From positions 1-64,000 of the forward strand of contig JAGTRP010000017.1 in NCBI GenBank assembly GCA_018261935.1: a stretch of 64,000 nucleotides of DNA, in the 5' to 3' direction. The position numbers were made by a program, and so were the translations under genes. Shown piece after piece: positions 54,691-63,371 of the stretch (positions are counted from its first letter, which is position 1; each line of letters begins with the position of its first letter). Origin of the DNA: Rhodocyclaceae bacterium. Its GTDB lineage: Bacteria; Pseudomonadota; Gammaproteobacteria; Burkholderiales; Rhodocyclaceae. The notes beneath the pieces are model-generated. The model made no database searches. It saw only the letters and a list, made by a program, of their open reading frames with translations, and had not been told where the DNA came from.

Positions 54691-56091
54691 CTAATCCGCC
54701 GCCGGCAGGGTCAGTACCGAGCGCAGGCCCCCCAGGGGCGAGTCCAGGAGTTCTACCCGGCCGCCGTAGAGGCGCGCCAGATCGTCGACGATGGCCAGGC
54801 CCAGCCCGGACCCCGGCACCTGCTCGTCGGCCCGCACCCCCCGGTCGATGACCGCCCGCCGCTTGTCGGCGGCCAGCCCCGCGCCGTCGTCGTCGATGGC
54901 GATGCGCAGCTGACTCCCCTCCCTGGCCGCGCCGATCTCGACCCGGCGGGAAGCCCACTTGCAGGCGTTATCGATGAGGTTGCCGAGCATTTCCTGCAGG
55001 TCCTGGCCTTCCCCCCGGAAAGCCAGGCTCTCCGGCAGGGGCTGGACCCCCAACTCAAGCTCGCGCTCGGCGTGGATGCGCCCCATGGTCCGCACCAGGC
55101 CGTCGATGATGGGCGTGACCGACGTCCGCGCCCCGGGCATGCGGATGGCGGCGGCGGCCTGGGAGCGGGCGAGGTGGTAATCCACCTGCCGCCGGGCGAC
55201 GCCGACGTTTTCCAGCACCAGGCGGGCCAGTTCGTCCCCTTTCCGGCCGGGGGCGGCCGCCGCATTGGCCAGCACGGTGAGGGGGGTTTTCAGGGCATGG
55301 GCGAGGTTGCCGGCGTGGGTGCGGGCCCGCTCGACCACCTCGGCGTTCTGGGCCAGCACGGAATTGAACTCGTCCACCAGGGGCATGACCTCCCCGGGAA
55401 AGCGGCCTTCGAGCCGCTGCGACCTGCCGCTGCGCACCTCACCGAGGGCGGCGCGCAGCTTGAGGAGCGGCGCCAGTCCGACGAACACCTGTACGAGGGC
55501 GGCGATCACCAGGCCGGCGCCGAGCACCCCCAGGGCCGTCCACAGCTCGCCGCTGAAGCGGGCCACCGGCTCGGACATCAGCCGGGCATCGGCGGCGGCC
55601 ATCAGGCGGAAGGTGCGGGGATTGCCGTCCGGGGTGTCGTCGATGCGGACGATGCGCTCCACCATCCCGAGCCTGGCGCCTTCGGGGCCGGCCACCTGGC
55701 GGCGGTGGATTTCGCCGTCGGCGGGCGCATCCGCCGGGACGGTCAGCACATAGTCCCAGAGGGAGCGGGAGCGCAGCAGGCCGACAGCCGGTATCCCGGC
55801 GGGGGCGCTTCCGGCCATGGCATCCACCTGCCAGTAGAAGCCGGAGTACGGGCGGACCAGACGGGGATCGCTCAAGGGCTGGGAGAGGACCGGCCGCCCC
55901 TCGCCATCGACCCCCAACTGGGCGGTCAGCTGGTCGAGGTGGAGCTTGAGTTCGGCATGGAACTGGGATTCCACATGCTGGTGGAAGAGGTTGCCCAGCC
56001 CCCAGCCGGCGGCGACGATGGAAGCGGCGATCCAGACCAGGGTGCCCGCCAGCAGGCGGATTCGCAGGGAGGCCCGGGCAATGCTGGTCAT
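54691..56091 (-). CDS. Two-component sensor histidine kinase
   Basis: A 466-residue inner-membrane kinase. Two spans (about 11-32 and 183-205) flank a periplasmic sensor region of about 150 residues, followed by a short HAMP-like linker, the H box NLAHALKTPLTVLANAA (about 264) and the N and G boxes (NLIDNACKWASR, DDDGAGL, GSGLGLAIV). It resembles the PhoQ/QseC-type kinases. Its start overlaps the response regulator stop by 4 bp. The PepSY gene precedes both, so ligand or redox stress at the envelope is the likely input. Confidence 0.92.
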   Translation of the reverse strand: MTSIARASLRIRLLAGTLVWIAASIVAAGWGLGNLFHQHVESQFHAELKLHLDQLTAQLGVDGEGRPVLSQPLSDPRLVRPYSGFYWQVDAMAGSAPAGIPAVGLLRSRSLWDYVLTVPADAPADGEIHRRQVAGPEGARLGMVERIVRIDDTPDGNPRTFRLMAAADARLMSEPVARFSGELWTALGVLGAGLVIAALVQVFVGLAPLLKLRAALGEVRSGRSQRLEGRFPGEVMPLVDEFNSVLAQNAEVVERARTHAGNLAHALKTPLTVLANAAAAPGRKGDELARLVLENVGVARRQVDYHLARSQAAAAIRMPGARTSVTPIIDGLVRTMGRIHAERELELGVQPLPESLAFRGEGQDLQEMLGNLIDNACKWASRRVEIGAAREGSQLRIAIDDDGAGLAADKRRAVIDRGVRADEQVPGSGLGLAIVDDLARLYGGRVELLDSPLGGLRSVLTLPAAD

Positions 56092-56750
56092 TGGGGAGCG
56101 GTCAGGCGGTAGCCGAGGCCGCGCACGGTTTCGATGAGGCCGGCGGGCAGCTTCTTGCGCAGTCGGGCGATGAACACCTCCACCGTGTTCGAATCCCGGT
56201 CGAAGTCCTGGGCATAGATGTGGTCGATGAGATCGCCCCGGGAGACCACCTGGTCCCGGTGGTGCATCAGGTAGGCCAGCACCCGGTACTCGTGGCTGGT
56301 CAGGTTCAGCGCCTGCCCCTCCACCAGGGCGCGGCTGTTGCGGGTGTCCAGGGTGAGGGGCCCGCAGGTCAGCTCGGCGCTGGCATGGCCGCCGGCGCGG
56401 CGGATCAGGGCCCGCAGGCGGGCCAGCAGCTCCTCCATGTGGAAGGGCTTGGTGACGTAGTCGTCGGCACCGGCATCTATGCCCGCCACCTTCTCGTGCC
56501 AGCTGTCCCGGGCCGTCAGGATCAGCACCGGCATGGTGCGGCCGGCGGCTCGCCATTTCTTCAGGACCGTGATGCCGTCCATCTGGGGCAGGCCGATGTC
56601 CAGCACCACCGCGTCGTAGGATTCGGTATCCCCCAGGAAATGGGCATCCACGCCATTGCCGGCGACATCCACCACATACCCGACGGCCTGCACGGCCTCG
56701 ACCAACTGGGCGGCCAGGGTCGGCTCGTCTTCCACCACAAGAATGCGCAT
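56088..56750 (-). CDS. OmpR/PhoB-family response regulator
   Basis: A 220-residue regulator. The receiver domain has the acidic pocket VVEDEP and the phospho-Asp in VLDIGLPQMDG (Asp51), with Lys in VTKPFHMEEL. The winged-helix DNA-binding domain (about 125-220) includes SRGDLIDHIYAQDFDRDSN and VRGLGYRL. It is of the QseB/PmrA-like group, which binds direct repeats with an 11-bp period; two such repeats lie in the divergent promoter region at 57152-57190. The start overlaps the PepSY stop. Confidence 0.94.
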   Translation of the reverse strand: MRILVVEDEPTLAAQLVEAVQAVGYVVDVAGNGVDAHFLGDTESYDAVVLDIGLPQMDGITVLKKWRAAGRTMPVLILTARDSWHEKVAGIDAGADDYVTKPFHMEELLARLRALIRRAGGHASAELTCGPLTLDTRNSRALVEGQALNLTSHEYRVLAYLMHHRDQVVSRGDLIDHIYAQDFDRDSNTVEVFIARLRKKLPAGLIETVRGLGYRLTAPQ

Positions 56751-57103
56751 CAGCGGCCTCCCCCGTGGCGGCCGCCCCGGCCCCGGACGGCCAGCACCTC
56801 GCCGCTGCGGGCGTCCACCACGATCTTGCGCAGCCGCCCATCGGAACAAAGCTGCTTGATCTCGTAGAACCATCCGGCTCCGCCCCGGCGCTCCAGCTCC
56901 ACCTCCATGGCTTGGCCGGGATAGCTCCGCTCCACCCGCTCGAGGATGGTCTGCAGGGGCAGGATCTCGCCGGCCTCCAGGGCCTGGCGGGCGCGGTCGT
57001 GGTCGTGCCGGTCATCGGCCAGCCCCGGCCCGGCGCCGGCCAGCGCCAGCACCAGGGCGGCGATCAGGGCCCTGGGCAATCTGTATGAGGTTCCGTCCGA
57101 CAT
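56750..57103 (-). CDS. Secreted PepSY-domain protein
   Basis: A 117-residue exported protein with a signal peptide (LIAALVLALAGAGPGLA) and one PepSY domain (about 40-105; ILERVERSYPGQAMEVELE, then KIVVDARSGEVLAV), ending in a Gly/Arg-rich tail. PepSY proteins often regulate or accompany membrane sensor kinases and redox proteins. I chose the ATG at 57103, with GGGAAG upstream; a GTG at 57118 is possible. The stop overlaps the response regulator start, so the three genes form one operon. Confidence 0.85.
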   Translation of the reverse strand: MSDGTSYRLPRALIAALVLALAGAGPGLADDRHDHDRARQALEAGEILPLQTILERVERSYPGQAMEVELERRGGAGWFYEIKQLCSDGRLRKIVVDARSGEVLAVRGRGGRHGGGR

Positions 57104-57151
57104 GGCGATGCTTCCCACGGTGTTCCAGTCTGGTCTTTTAGCGCCCCGATC

Positions 57152-57168
57152 CTGAACGCAGGATGAAC
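57152..57168 (-). promoter_or_regulatory. Response-regulator-type direct repeat facing the PepSY operon
   Basis: On the minus strand, GTTCATCCTGCGTTCAG holds two GTTCA(T/G) half-sites 11 bp apart, the layout bound by OmpR-family dimers of the PmrA/QseB group. It lies about 50 bp upstream of the PepSY start. Confidence 0.6.
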
Positions 57169-57173
57169 GGCCG

Positions 57174-57190
57174 GTTCAGGTTCCGTTCAG
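57174..57190 (+). promoter_or_regulatory. Response-regulator-type direct repeat facing the cytochrome operon
   Basis: GTTCAGGTTCCGTTCAG is an exact GTTCAG direct repeat with an 11-bp period, mirror-placed 5 bp from the minus-strand repeat and about 52 bp before the first cytochrome gene. Shared control of both divergent operons by the adjacent regulator is inferred. Confidence 0.65.
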
Positions 57191-57241
57191 TTCGCCTGGC
57201 GCACAGTGCGATCCATACGCCCATTATCGCAAGGACCCAAC

Positions 57242-57637
57242 ATGAAGCGCACCCTCGCCATCGCCGCCGGCACCCTGCTGCTGGCCACCGCCAGCTTTGC
57301 CGGCCCCCGGGAGGATCTCCTGGCCCAGTACGGCGCCGCCGCCAAGTCGGCCGGCTTTTCCGCCGCCCAGGGCCAGGCCCTGCACACCCGGAATTTCGCC
57401 GGCGGCAAGCCCGACACCCCCGCCTGCACTTCCTGCCACGGCAAGGACCCGCGGGCCGGCGGCCGCACCCTGGCCGGCAAGGACATCGCCCCCATGGCGG
57501 TATCGGCCACCCCGACCCGCTACACCGACCCGGCCAAGGTCGAGAAGTGGTTCAAGCGCAATTGCAACGAGGTGCTGGGGCGGGAATGCACGCCCCAGGA
57601 AAAGGGTGACTGGCTCACCTACATGATCGGCCAGTAA
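57242..57637 (+). CDS. DUF1924 c-type cytochrome
   Basis: A 131-residue periplasmic monoheme protein. The signal peptide ends near TASFAGPRE, and the haem-binding CTSCH is at about residue 61, with a later conserved region KWFKRNCNEVLGRECT. It belongs to the DUF1924 family, which accompanies a diheme cytochrome and a cytochrome b/ferric-reductase-like protein. Probably an electron carrier for the next two gene products. Confidence 0.88.
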   Translation: MKRTLAIAAGTLLLATASFAGPREDLLAQYGAAAKSAGFSAAQGQALHTRNFAGGKPDTPACTSCHGKDPRAGGRTLAGKDIAPMAVSATPTRYTDPAKVEKWFKRNCNEVLGRECTPQEKGDWLTYMIGQ

Positions 57638-57659
57638 CGGCCCTGTCGAGGAGATTTCC

Positions 57660-58148
57660 ATGAACATTCCCTACCGTCCCCTTGCCCTGGGTTTCCTTCT
57701 GCTAGGACTTTCCGCCGCCGTGCTGCAACGGGCCCAGGCCGGCGGCCATTACTACGCCCCGGTCGCCGATCCGGTGGTCAAGGAGGAGTGCGGCAGCTGC
57801 CACCTGGCCTTCGCTCCCGCCATGCTGCCGGCCAGTTCCTGGCAGCGCATGATGGGCGACCTTCAGAACCACTTCGGCGACGACGCCAGCGTCGATGCCG
57901 CCACCGCCGCCAAGATAAGCCGCTATCTCACGGCCAATGCCGCAGATGCCGGCAACCAGCGCCAGGGCGGCAAATGGCTGCGGGGCGTGGATGCCGGCAA
58001 TGCCCCCCTGCGCATCACCGAAATGCCCAAGTGGGTCCGGGAGCACCGCAAGGTCTCCGATCGGGAATGGCGGCAGAAGGACGTGCGCACCAAGGCCAAC
58101 TGCGTCGCCTGCCATGCCGGTGCCGAAAAGGGCTACTACGAGGACTGA
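57660..58148 (+). CDS. Diheme cytochrome c
   Basis: A 162-residue periplasmic protein with a signal peptide (LALGFLLLGLSAAVLQRAQA) and two haem motifs, CGSCH (about residue 40) and CVACH (about 149). The DHC family signature YAPVADPVVKEECGSCHLAF is complete. It lies 22 bp after the DUF1924 gene with GAGG upstream. Electron transfer between the flavoprotein downstream and a periplasmic acceptor or donor is likely; direction unknown. Confidence 0.9.
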   Translation: MNIPYRPLALGFLLLGLSAAVLQRAQAGGHYYAPVADPVVKEECGSCHLAFAPAMLPASSWQRMMGDLQNHFGDDASVDAATAAKISRYLTANAADAGNQRQGGKWLRGVDAGNAPLRITEMPKWVREHRKVSDREWRQKDVRTKANCVACHAGAEKGYYED

Positions 58149-58179
58149 CGTCCCCGCCCTTAACATCAGGAAATTCGCC

Positions 58180-59499
58180 ATGAAAACCTTGCTTTCCAGT
58201 CTTTTCGCCCTCATCACCCTGGCCTGGGGCTGGGACCTTTTCGTCGCCGGCGGCCCCGGTGCCGGCAGCCTGCCCTGGGTCGTCCGCCAGGAGGGTCTCT
58301 ACCTGACCGGCCTGCTGTCCATCGCCCTGATGTCCCTGGCCATGTTCCTGGCGGCGCGCCCGGCTTGGCTCGAAGGGCCCCTGGGCGGCCTCGACCGCAT
58401 GTACCGCACCCACAAGTGGGCCGGCATCCTGGCCGTGGCCTTCGGCGGCCTCCATTGGCTGATCGAGATGTCCGACGACGTCCTGAAGGCCTTGTTCGGC
58501 CGCGCCGGGCGGCCCCCCAAGGAAGAATTCACCGGCCTTCTGGAGGCCCTGCGCCACCCCGCCAAGGACATGGGCGAGTGGGCCATCTACGCCCTCCTGG
58601 CCATGCTGGTGATCACCCTGTGGAAGCGCTTCCCCTACCGGCCCTGGCGCTTTCTCCACCAGGGAATGCCGGTGCTCTACCTGATGCTGGTCTTCCACGC
58701 CGCCCTGCTGGCGCCGACCGATTACTGGAACCAGCCCGTGGGCCTGCTGCTCGCGGCGCTGGCCGTGGGCGGCGTCTATGGCGCCGTAGTTTCCCTCGCC
58801 GGCCGCATCGGCCGCTCCCGCCGGGTTTCCGGCACCATCGCCGCAGTCGAGCGTCCCGCCCCCGACATCGTCACCGTGCGCTGCCAGCTGGCGGCCGGCT
58901 GGCGGGGCCATCGCCCCGGCCAGTTCGCCTTCATCACCTTCGACCCCAAGGAAGGGCCGCACCCCTTCACCATCGCCAGCGCCGATAACGGGAGCCGGAC
59001 CATCGATTTCCAGATCAAGGCCCTGGGCGACTATACCCAGCGGCTTGCCGACCGCCTGCAGCCCGGCCTGGCCGTGCAGGTGGAAGGCCCCTACGGCCGC
59101 TTCGACATCGCCCGCCAGGACCCGAAGGCCCGGCAGATATGGGTTGCCGGCGGCATCGGCATCACGCCCTTCCTGGCCTGGCTGGAGTCCCTCCAGGCCA
59201 ACCCGGGCCAGATGCCCGCCGCCGATCTCCACTACTGCACCCGGGACCGGGCCGCCGACCCCTTCGTCCCCCGCCTGGAAGCCCTCTGCGCCCCCTTGCC
59301 CGGCCTGCGCCTGCATATCCATGGCGCCCGCCAGGGGGAAACGCTAAACCCTGCCATGCTGGCCGCCCGGGACGGCGCCCGCCGGGCCGAGGTCTGGTTC
59401 TGCGGCCCCCTGGGCTTGGCGGAGAGCCTGAAGAAAGGCCTGCACGACCTGGGGCAAGGCCGGTTCCGCTTCCACCAGGAAGCGTTCGAGATGCGCTAG
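58180..59499 (+). CDS. Ferric-reductase-like flavocytochrome b
   Basis: A 439-residue inner-membrane protein. Six or so spans in residues 1-215 form a ferric reductase-like haem b domain, with His pairs in HKWAGILAVAFGGLHW and LHQGMPVLYLMLVFHA. A cytoplasmic FAD/NAD(P)H module follows: the FAD motif HPFTIAS (about 265), the pyridine-nucleotide loop GGIGITPFLAWLE (about 325) and the C-terminal WFCGPLG. It probably moves electrons from NAD(P)H across the membrane to the cytochromes encoded just upstream. Its stop adjoins that of the convergent Cache gene. Confidence 0.9.
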   Translation: MKTLLSSLFALITLAWGWDLFVAGGPGAGSLPWVVRQEGLYLTGLLSIALMSLAMFLAARPAWLEGPLGGLDRMYRTHKWAGILAVAFGGLHWLIEMSDDVLKALFGRAGRPPKEEFTGLLEALRHPAKDMGEWAIYALLAMLVITLWKRFPYRPWRFLHQGMPVLYLMLVFHAALLAPTDYWNQPVGLLLAALAVGGVYGAVVSLAGRIGRSRRVSGTIAAVERPAPDIVTVRCQLAAGWRGHRPGQFAFITFDPKEGPHPFTIASADNGSRTIDFQIKALGDYTQRLADRLQPGLAVQVEGPYGRFDIARQDPKARQIWVAGGIGITPFLAWLESLQANPGQMPAADLHYCTRDRAADPFVPRLEALCAPLPGLRLHIHGARQGETLNPAMLAARDGARRAEVWFCGPLGLAESLKKGLHDLGQGRFRFHQEAFEMR

Positions 59500-60288
59500 T
59501 TATTTCGGCAGAGGGCTGCCCAGGGCGATGGCGAACCGCCACTGGGTCAGCGGCGAAGTCCGGTAGAGCGCGATCTTGTTGGCGTTGTCGAAGACGTAGG
59601 TGACTCTCCCCGCAGTCCCGGACAGCATCTCATCGGCGGCCTTCTTGAGGCTCTCGCTTCCCACCTGCCGCGGATCGAGGAACTCGCGCTCCGTCCTGCT
59701 ATTGAGGGTGGTCAGGCCGTTCGGGGCCAGGGCGAAAAAGCTCGCGTCCTTCCGAAGGTCGAGGACGGAAGCGATCTGCTCGGAAAGCCGGTCGAGGAAG
59801 AGCGTGGCGCCGATGGCGCCGACCACCTTGCCGCCATTCCTGACGGGCACCGCGATCACGGCAGAACGCTGGCCGGTGCTCTTGCCGACCACCAGGGCGC
59901 CGATGATGGTCTTGCCCGCCATGAGATCGGGAAAATAGGCCCGGTCGCTCAGCTTCTGGTCCATCAACCCCTTGTCGGCAATGTAATAGGTGCCATCGGG
60001 ACGGGCATACCAGACGTTGAGACCATCCTCCGACTTCTGGTAAGCGCCCAACAGGCCCTTCATGTTGTCCCACTTGCCAGACTTCGCTTCAGAGGTGGCT
60101 GCCAGGATTTCGAGGCTCTTCTGAATGGAGGCGATGCGCAGGTCCGTGTAGGACATGAAGGCGGAGAGCAGGCTTTGCGCATCCCTCTCGGAATAGGCGC
60201 CAGCCTGCGGAGAGGACTGGGCGAGGACGGAAGCCGGTATCACGAGCATGCACAGGAGGATGCCCAGAAAGAGATTTTTCTTGATCAT
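59500..60288 (-). CDS. Free-standing periplasmic Cache-domain protein
   Basis: A 262-residue secreted protein: signal peptide (LFLGILLCMLVIPASVLA) followed by a complete double Cache sensor fold (about 35-260), including VWYARPDGTYYIADKG, DRAYFPDLMAGK and VIAVPVRNGGKVVGAIGATL. Such domains normally form the extracellular part of chemoreceptors and kinases; here there is no second membrane span or output domain. It may be a soluble binding protein for a partner receptor. The gene is alone, and its 177-bp upstream gap shows nothing I recognise. Confidence 0.85.
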   Translation of the reverse strand: MIKKNLFLGILLCMLVIPASVLAQSSPQAGAYSERDAQSLLSAFMSYTDLRIASIQKSLEILAATSEAKSGKWDNMKGLLGAYQKSEDGLNVWYARPDGTYYIADKGLMDQKLSDRAYFPDLMAGKTIIGALVVGKSTGQRSAVIAVPVRNGGKVVGAIGATLFLDRLSEQIASVLDLRKDASFFALAPNGLTTLNSRTEREFLDPRQVGSESLKKAADEMLSGTAGRVTYVFDNANKIALYRTSPLTQWRFAIALGSPLPK

Positions 60289-60465
60289 GATCTTTCCTTC
60301 CTTGGAGTAGCAGGCGCCGACCTGGACAGGGGGCGCTGTAACGGCTGCGACAAGGATTCGGCGCGGTGGTTTTCCGAACGTGACGAAGCCCCCAGGATCC
60401 TCTGATGGATTCCGGGGTGCGTCAGGTCGCCGGCAATGGCTGGATGGATGGGGCTTTGGCCGCCC

Positions 60466-60780
60466 CTAGCCGGACAGTGCCATGGAGCGGCACTTGTCAC
60501 ACACCTCCCATGGGAGGCAATCGCAGACGCGGGGCTGCTCGACGTATTTGCTGCCCACGACCACGGTGCCTCCGCCGCTCTTCTGGGGCTTTTTGGCCGC
60601 GGGCGCCTTGCCCGGCGCGCCGGCATCCGACGGGGCGGAACCGGTCGGCAGCCAGCGGGAGAACGGGGCCAGGTCCGCCTGGTTCTGGACGTACCAGACT
60701 TTCCGGGCGGGATCCCAGCGCGCCCCCAGCCGCTTGGCCTCGTCCTTCTCCGCGAACGGCACCCGCAAATCGGTCCTCAT
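60466..60780 (-). CDS. DUF5710-domain protein with Cys-rich tail
   Basis: A 104-residue protein. Residues 3-45 form the small DUF5710 domain (LRVPFAEKDEAKRLGARWD, then KVWYV), often found appended to DNA-processing enzymes. After an Ala/Pro/Lys linker, the C-terminus carries CDCLPWEVCDKC, which could bind a metal. The start overlaps the rlmF stop by 3 bp, so the two are cotranscribed. Function unknown. Confidence 0.82.
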   Translation of the reverse strand: MRTDLRVPFAEKDEAKRLGARWDPARKVWYVQNQADLAPFSRWLPTGSAPSDAGAPGKAPAAKKPQKSGGGTVVVGSKYVEQPRVCDCLPWEVCDKCRSMALSG

Positions 60781-61802
60781 TCGGGCTGCTCTGCCGGCGG
60801 TTCACCTTTCGCGACGGCCATGCCCGCATCCCGTCCCCACCGGGCCCGCCGCCATTTCAGCCGTTCCGCCTTGGGGGTGAAGGTCCAGGCCACCAGCCGG
60901 CTTTGCTTCTGCCCCTGGGCCATGGGGATGACCCGGGTGGCGCAGGGATGCAGCTTTTCGAGGGCGACCTCGACGTAGCGCAGGTTTTCGGCCTTGGAAA
61001 CCAGGGTGGAGAACCACAGGCAGCGCTTCGGGATGCCGGCGCTCTGGGTGATCAGGCGCTCCAGGAAGGCCCGCTCGCCGCCGGGGTACCACAGTTCGTT
61101 GCTCTGGCCGCCAAAGTTGAGACGGGGGGCGGAACCGCCCCGGGGAGCCTTGCCCAGGTTCTTCAATTTGCGTCCGGCGGCGGCCATGGCTTCGGCCGGG
61201 GAGGCATGGAAGGGCGGGTTGCACAGGGTGAGGTCGAATCTTTCGCCGGTGCGCAGCACACCGACGAAGACGTTGTCCGACACCGGCTGGTGGCGCAGCT
61301 CGATGGCCCGGGAAAGGCCGGGGTTGGCTGCCACGATGCGCCGGACATTGTCCAGGGCCACGGGGTCGGTATCGACCCCGACAAAGCGCCAGCCGTATTC
61401 GGCATGGCCGACCAGGGGATAGACGCCATTGGCGCCGACGCCGATATCCAGCACGAACAGCCGGTCGCCCCGGGGGATCACCCCATCGTTGCCCTCCGCC
61501 AGCAAATCCGCCAGGTGGTGCAGGACATCGGCCCGGCCGGGGATAGGCGGACACAGGTACTGGGGCGGGATGTCCCAGCCCCGGACACCGTAATCCACCT
61601 CCAGCAGGGCGCGGTTCAGGGCCTTGACCGCCGCCGGGTCGCCAAAATCGATGCTGGGGGTGCCGGCGGGCGTGGTCACCACAAAACGGGCCAGCCCCGG
61701 CACGGCCGCGGTGAGGGCGGCGAAGTCATAGCCGGTGCGGTGCCGGTTGCGGGGATGCAGACCGGGTTTCGGAGTGGCCGGGGGGGCAGCGGGGGTGGTC
61801 AT
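60777..61802 (-). CDS. rlmF: 23S rRNA (adenine1618-N6)-methyltransferase
   Basis: A 341-residue SAM methyltransferase of the RlmF (YbiN) family, which modifies A1618 of 23S rRNA. The N-terminal HPRNRHRTGYDFAAL, SAM motif VLDIGVGANGVYPL and the catalytic NPPFHAS are typical. The ends are slightly extended compared with E. coli. A 94-bp gap separates it from rhlE upstream. Confidence 0.93.
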   Translation of the reverse strand: MTTPAAPPATPKPGLHPRNRHRTGYDFAALTAAVPGLARFVVTTPAGTPSIDFGDPAAVKALNRALLEVDYGVRGWDIPPQYLCPPIPGRADVLHHLADLLAEGNDGVIPRGDRLFVLDIGVGANGVYPLVGHAEYGWRFVGVDTDPVALDNVRRIVAANPGLSRAIELRHQPVSDNVFVGVLRTGERFDLTLCNPPFHASPAEAMAAAGRKLKNLGKAPRGGSAPRLNFGGQSNELWYPGGERAFLERLITQSAGIPKRCLWFSTLVSKAENLRYVEVALEKLHPCATRVIPMAQGQKQSRLVAWTFTPKAERLKWRRARWGRDAGMAVAKGEPPAEQPE

Positions 61803-61896
61803 GGCGAGGCGTCAGGTAGGAAGAGGGGGGCGAGTATCCCACGGATTGGGAGGCAGGCCCTTGAATCGTCGCGGGTTTCGTTAATGGATCGGCCGC

Positions 61897-63225
61897 CTAC
61901 CGGGGCCGACGCCGGCTGGCTGGCTTCCCGGCCGCGCTTGCCGGCCCCTTCCGCCTTCCCCCCGGGGCGGCGGACCCGCCCCGCTTGCCTGGCGCGGGGG
62001 CTTTGGCCGGAGCCACCGCGACCTTGGGCTTCTTGGGTTTCTTCGGCTTTTTCACCAGCTGGCCGGCGGCGTTGGTCAGGGGCACCCGGTGGTCGGGCTC
62101 GAAACCCGCCTCTTCAAAGCGCTGGAAGACCTGCTTGGTCAGGGTCTCAATGGCCGACAGCAGGCCGACCTCGTCCGCGCACACCAGGGAGATCGCCTCG
62201 CCGGTGGCGCCGGCGCGGCCGGTGCGGCCGATGCGGTGGATGTAGTCTTCAGCCACGATGGGCAGGTCGAAATTGACCACCAGGGGCAGATCGTCGATGT
62301 CCAGGCCCCGGGCCGCCACGTCGGTGGCCACCAGGATTTGGACTTCTGCGGCCTTGAAGCGCTCCAGGGCGCGCAGGCGGGCCGGCTGGGGCTTGTCGCC
62401 GTGGATCGAGTCGGCGCTGATCCCTTGGGCCTGGAGGGTGGCGACCAATTGTTCGACCCCTTTGCGGGTCTTCACGAAAACCAGCACCTGGCCCCAGCGC
62501 CGCCGCTTGAGGAGATGGCTGAATAGTTCAGGCTTGCGCTTCTTATCGACAGGAATGACCCGCTGCCGGACGCCCTTGGCCGTGGTGTTGCGCGGGCTGA
62601 CCTCGATGGCGACCGGATCATGGAGAATGGCGCCGGCCATGGCGCGGATGGCGTCGGAGAAGGTGGCGGAGAACAGGAGGGTCTGCCGGCGCTTCGGCAG
62701 GGCGGCGAACACGGCATTCAACTCCCGGGAGAAGCCGAGATCGAGCATGCGGTCGGCCTCGTCCAGCACCAGGGTCTGAACTTCGTTGAACTTGATCGCA
62801 TTCTGCCGATGGAGGTCCAGCAGGCGCCCCGGCGTAGCCACCACCACGTCCATGCCCTTGCGCAGTTTCATCATCTGCGGATTGATGCTGACCCCGCCAT
62901 AAACGGCGCAGGTTCTCAGGGACAGGTGCTGGCCGTAGGCCCGAAAGCTTTCGTGCACCTGTTCGGCCAATTCCCGGGTCGGCACCAGCACCACGACGCG
63001 AGCGCAATTGCTGGCGACCGGCGCCTCTGCCGCGGCCAGCCGCTGCAGCAGGGGCAAGGCAAAGCCTGCCGTCTTGCCGGTGCCGGTCTGGGCGGCGGCC
63101 ATCAGGTCGCGCCCGGCCAGGACGGCGGGAATCGCCTGGGTCTGGACCGGGGTCGGCGTTTGATAGCCCAGGGTGTCGAGGGCGCTAAGGAGAGGCGGAA
63201 TCAGGCCCAGGCCGGGAAAAGTCAT
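61897..63225 (-). CDS. rhlE: DEAD-box RNA helicase RhlE-type
   Basis: A 442-residue RNA helicase. The Q motif is TPTPVQTQAIP, motif I AQTGTGKT, motif II DEAD (LVLDEADRMLD), motif III SAT, motif VI HRIGRTGRAG. After the core (about 370 residues), a basic Lys/Pro- and Arg/Gly-rich tail of about 70 residues likely binds RNA. The start at 63225 has GGAGG upstream. It is divergent from dbpA, with 146 bp between. Assignment to RhlE rather than another subgroup is by overall pattern. Confidence 0.9.
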   Translation of the reverse strand: MTFPGLGLIPPLLSALDTLGYQTPTPVQTQAIPAVLAGRDLMAAAQTGTGKTAGFALPLLQRLAAAEAPVASNCARVVVLVPTRELAEQVHESFRAYGQHLSLRTCAVYGGVSINPQMMKLRKGMDVVVATPGRLLDLHRQNAIKFNEVQTLVLDEADRMLDLGFSRELNAVFAALPKRRQTLLFSATFSDAIRAMAGAILHDPVAIEVSPRNTTAKGVRQRVIPVDKKRKPELFSHLLKRRRWGQVLVFVKTRKGVEQLVATLQAQGISADSIHGDKPQPARLRALERFKAAEVQILVATDVAARGLDIDDLPLVVNFDLPIVAEDYIHRIGRTGRAGATGEAISLVCADEVGLLSAIETLTKQVFQRFEEAGFEPDHRVPLTNAAGQLVKKPKKPKKPKVAVAPAKAPAPGKRGGSAAPGGRRKGPASAAGKPASRRRPR

Positions 63226-63371
63226 AGGAGGGCAAACCTTGAAAAGCATCGATGCAAGGGGCCCAAGTCTACCTGCCAACGCCCCTCTCCGAAAATCGGC
63301 CTTCCGGAAGGGCCTGGCCGTTTGCACGATAAGGACCGGTTCGCCGCGCAAACCAGTACACTCCCGTCCCT

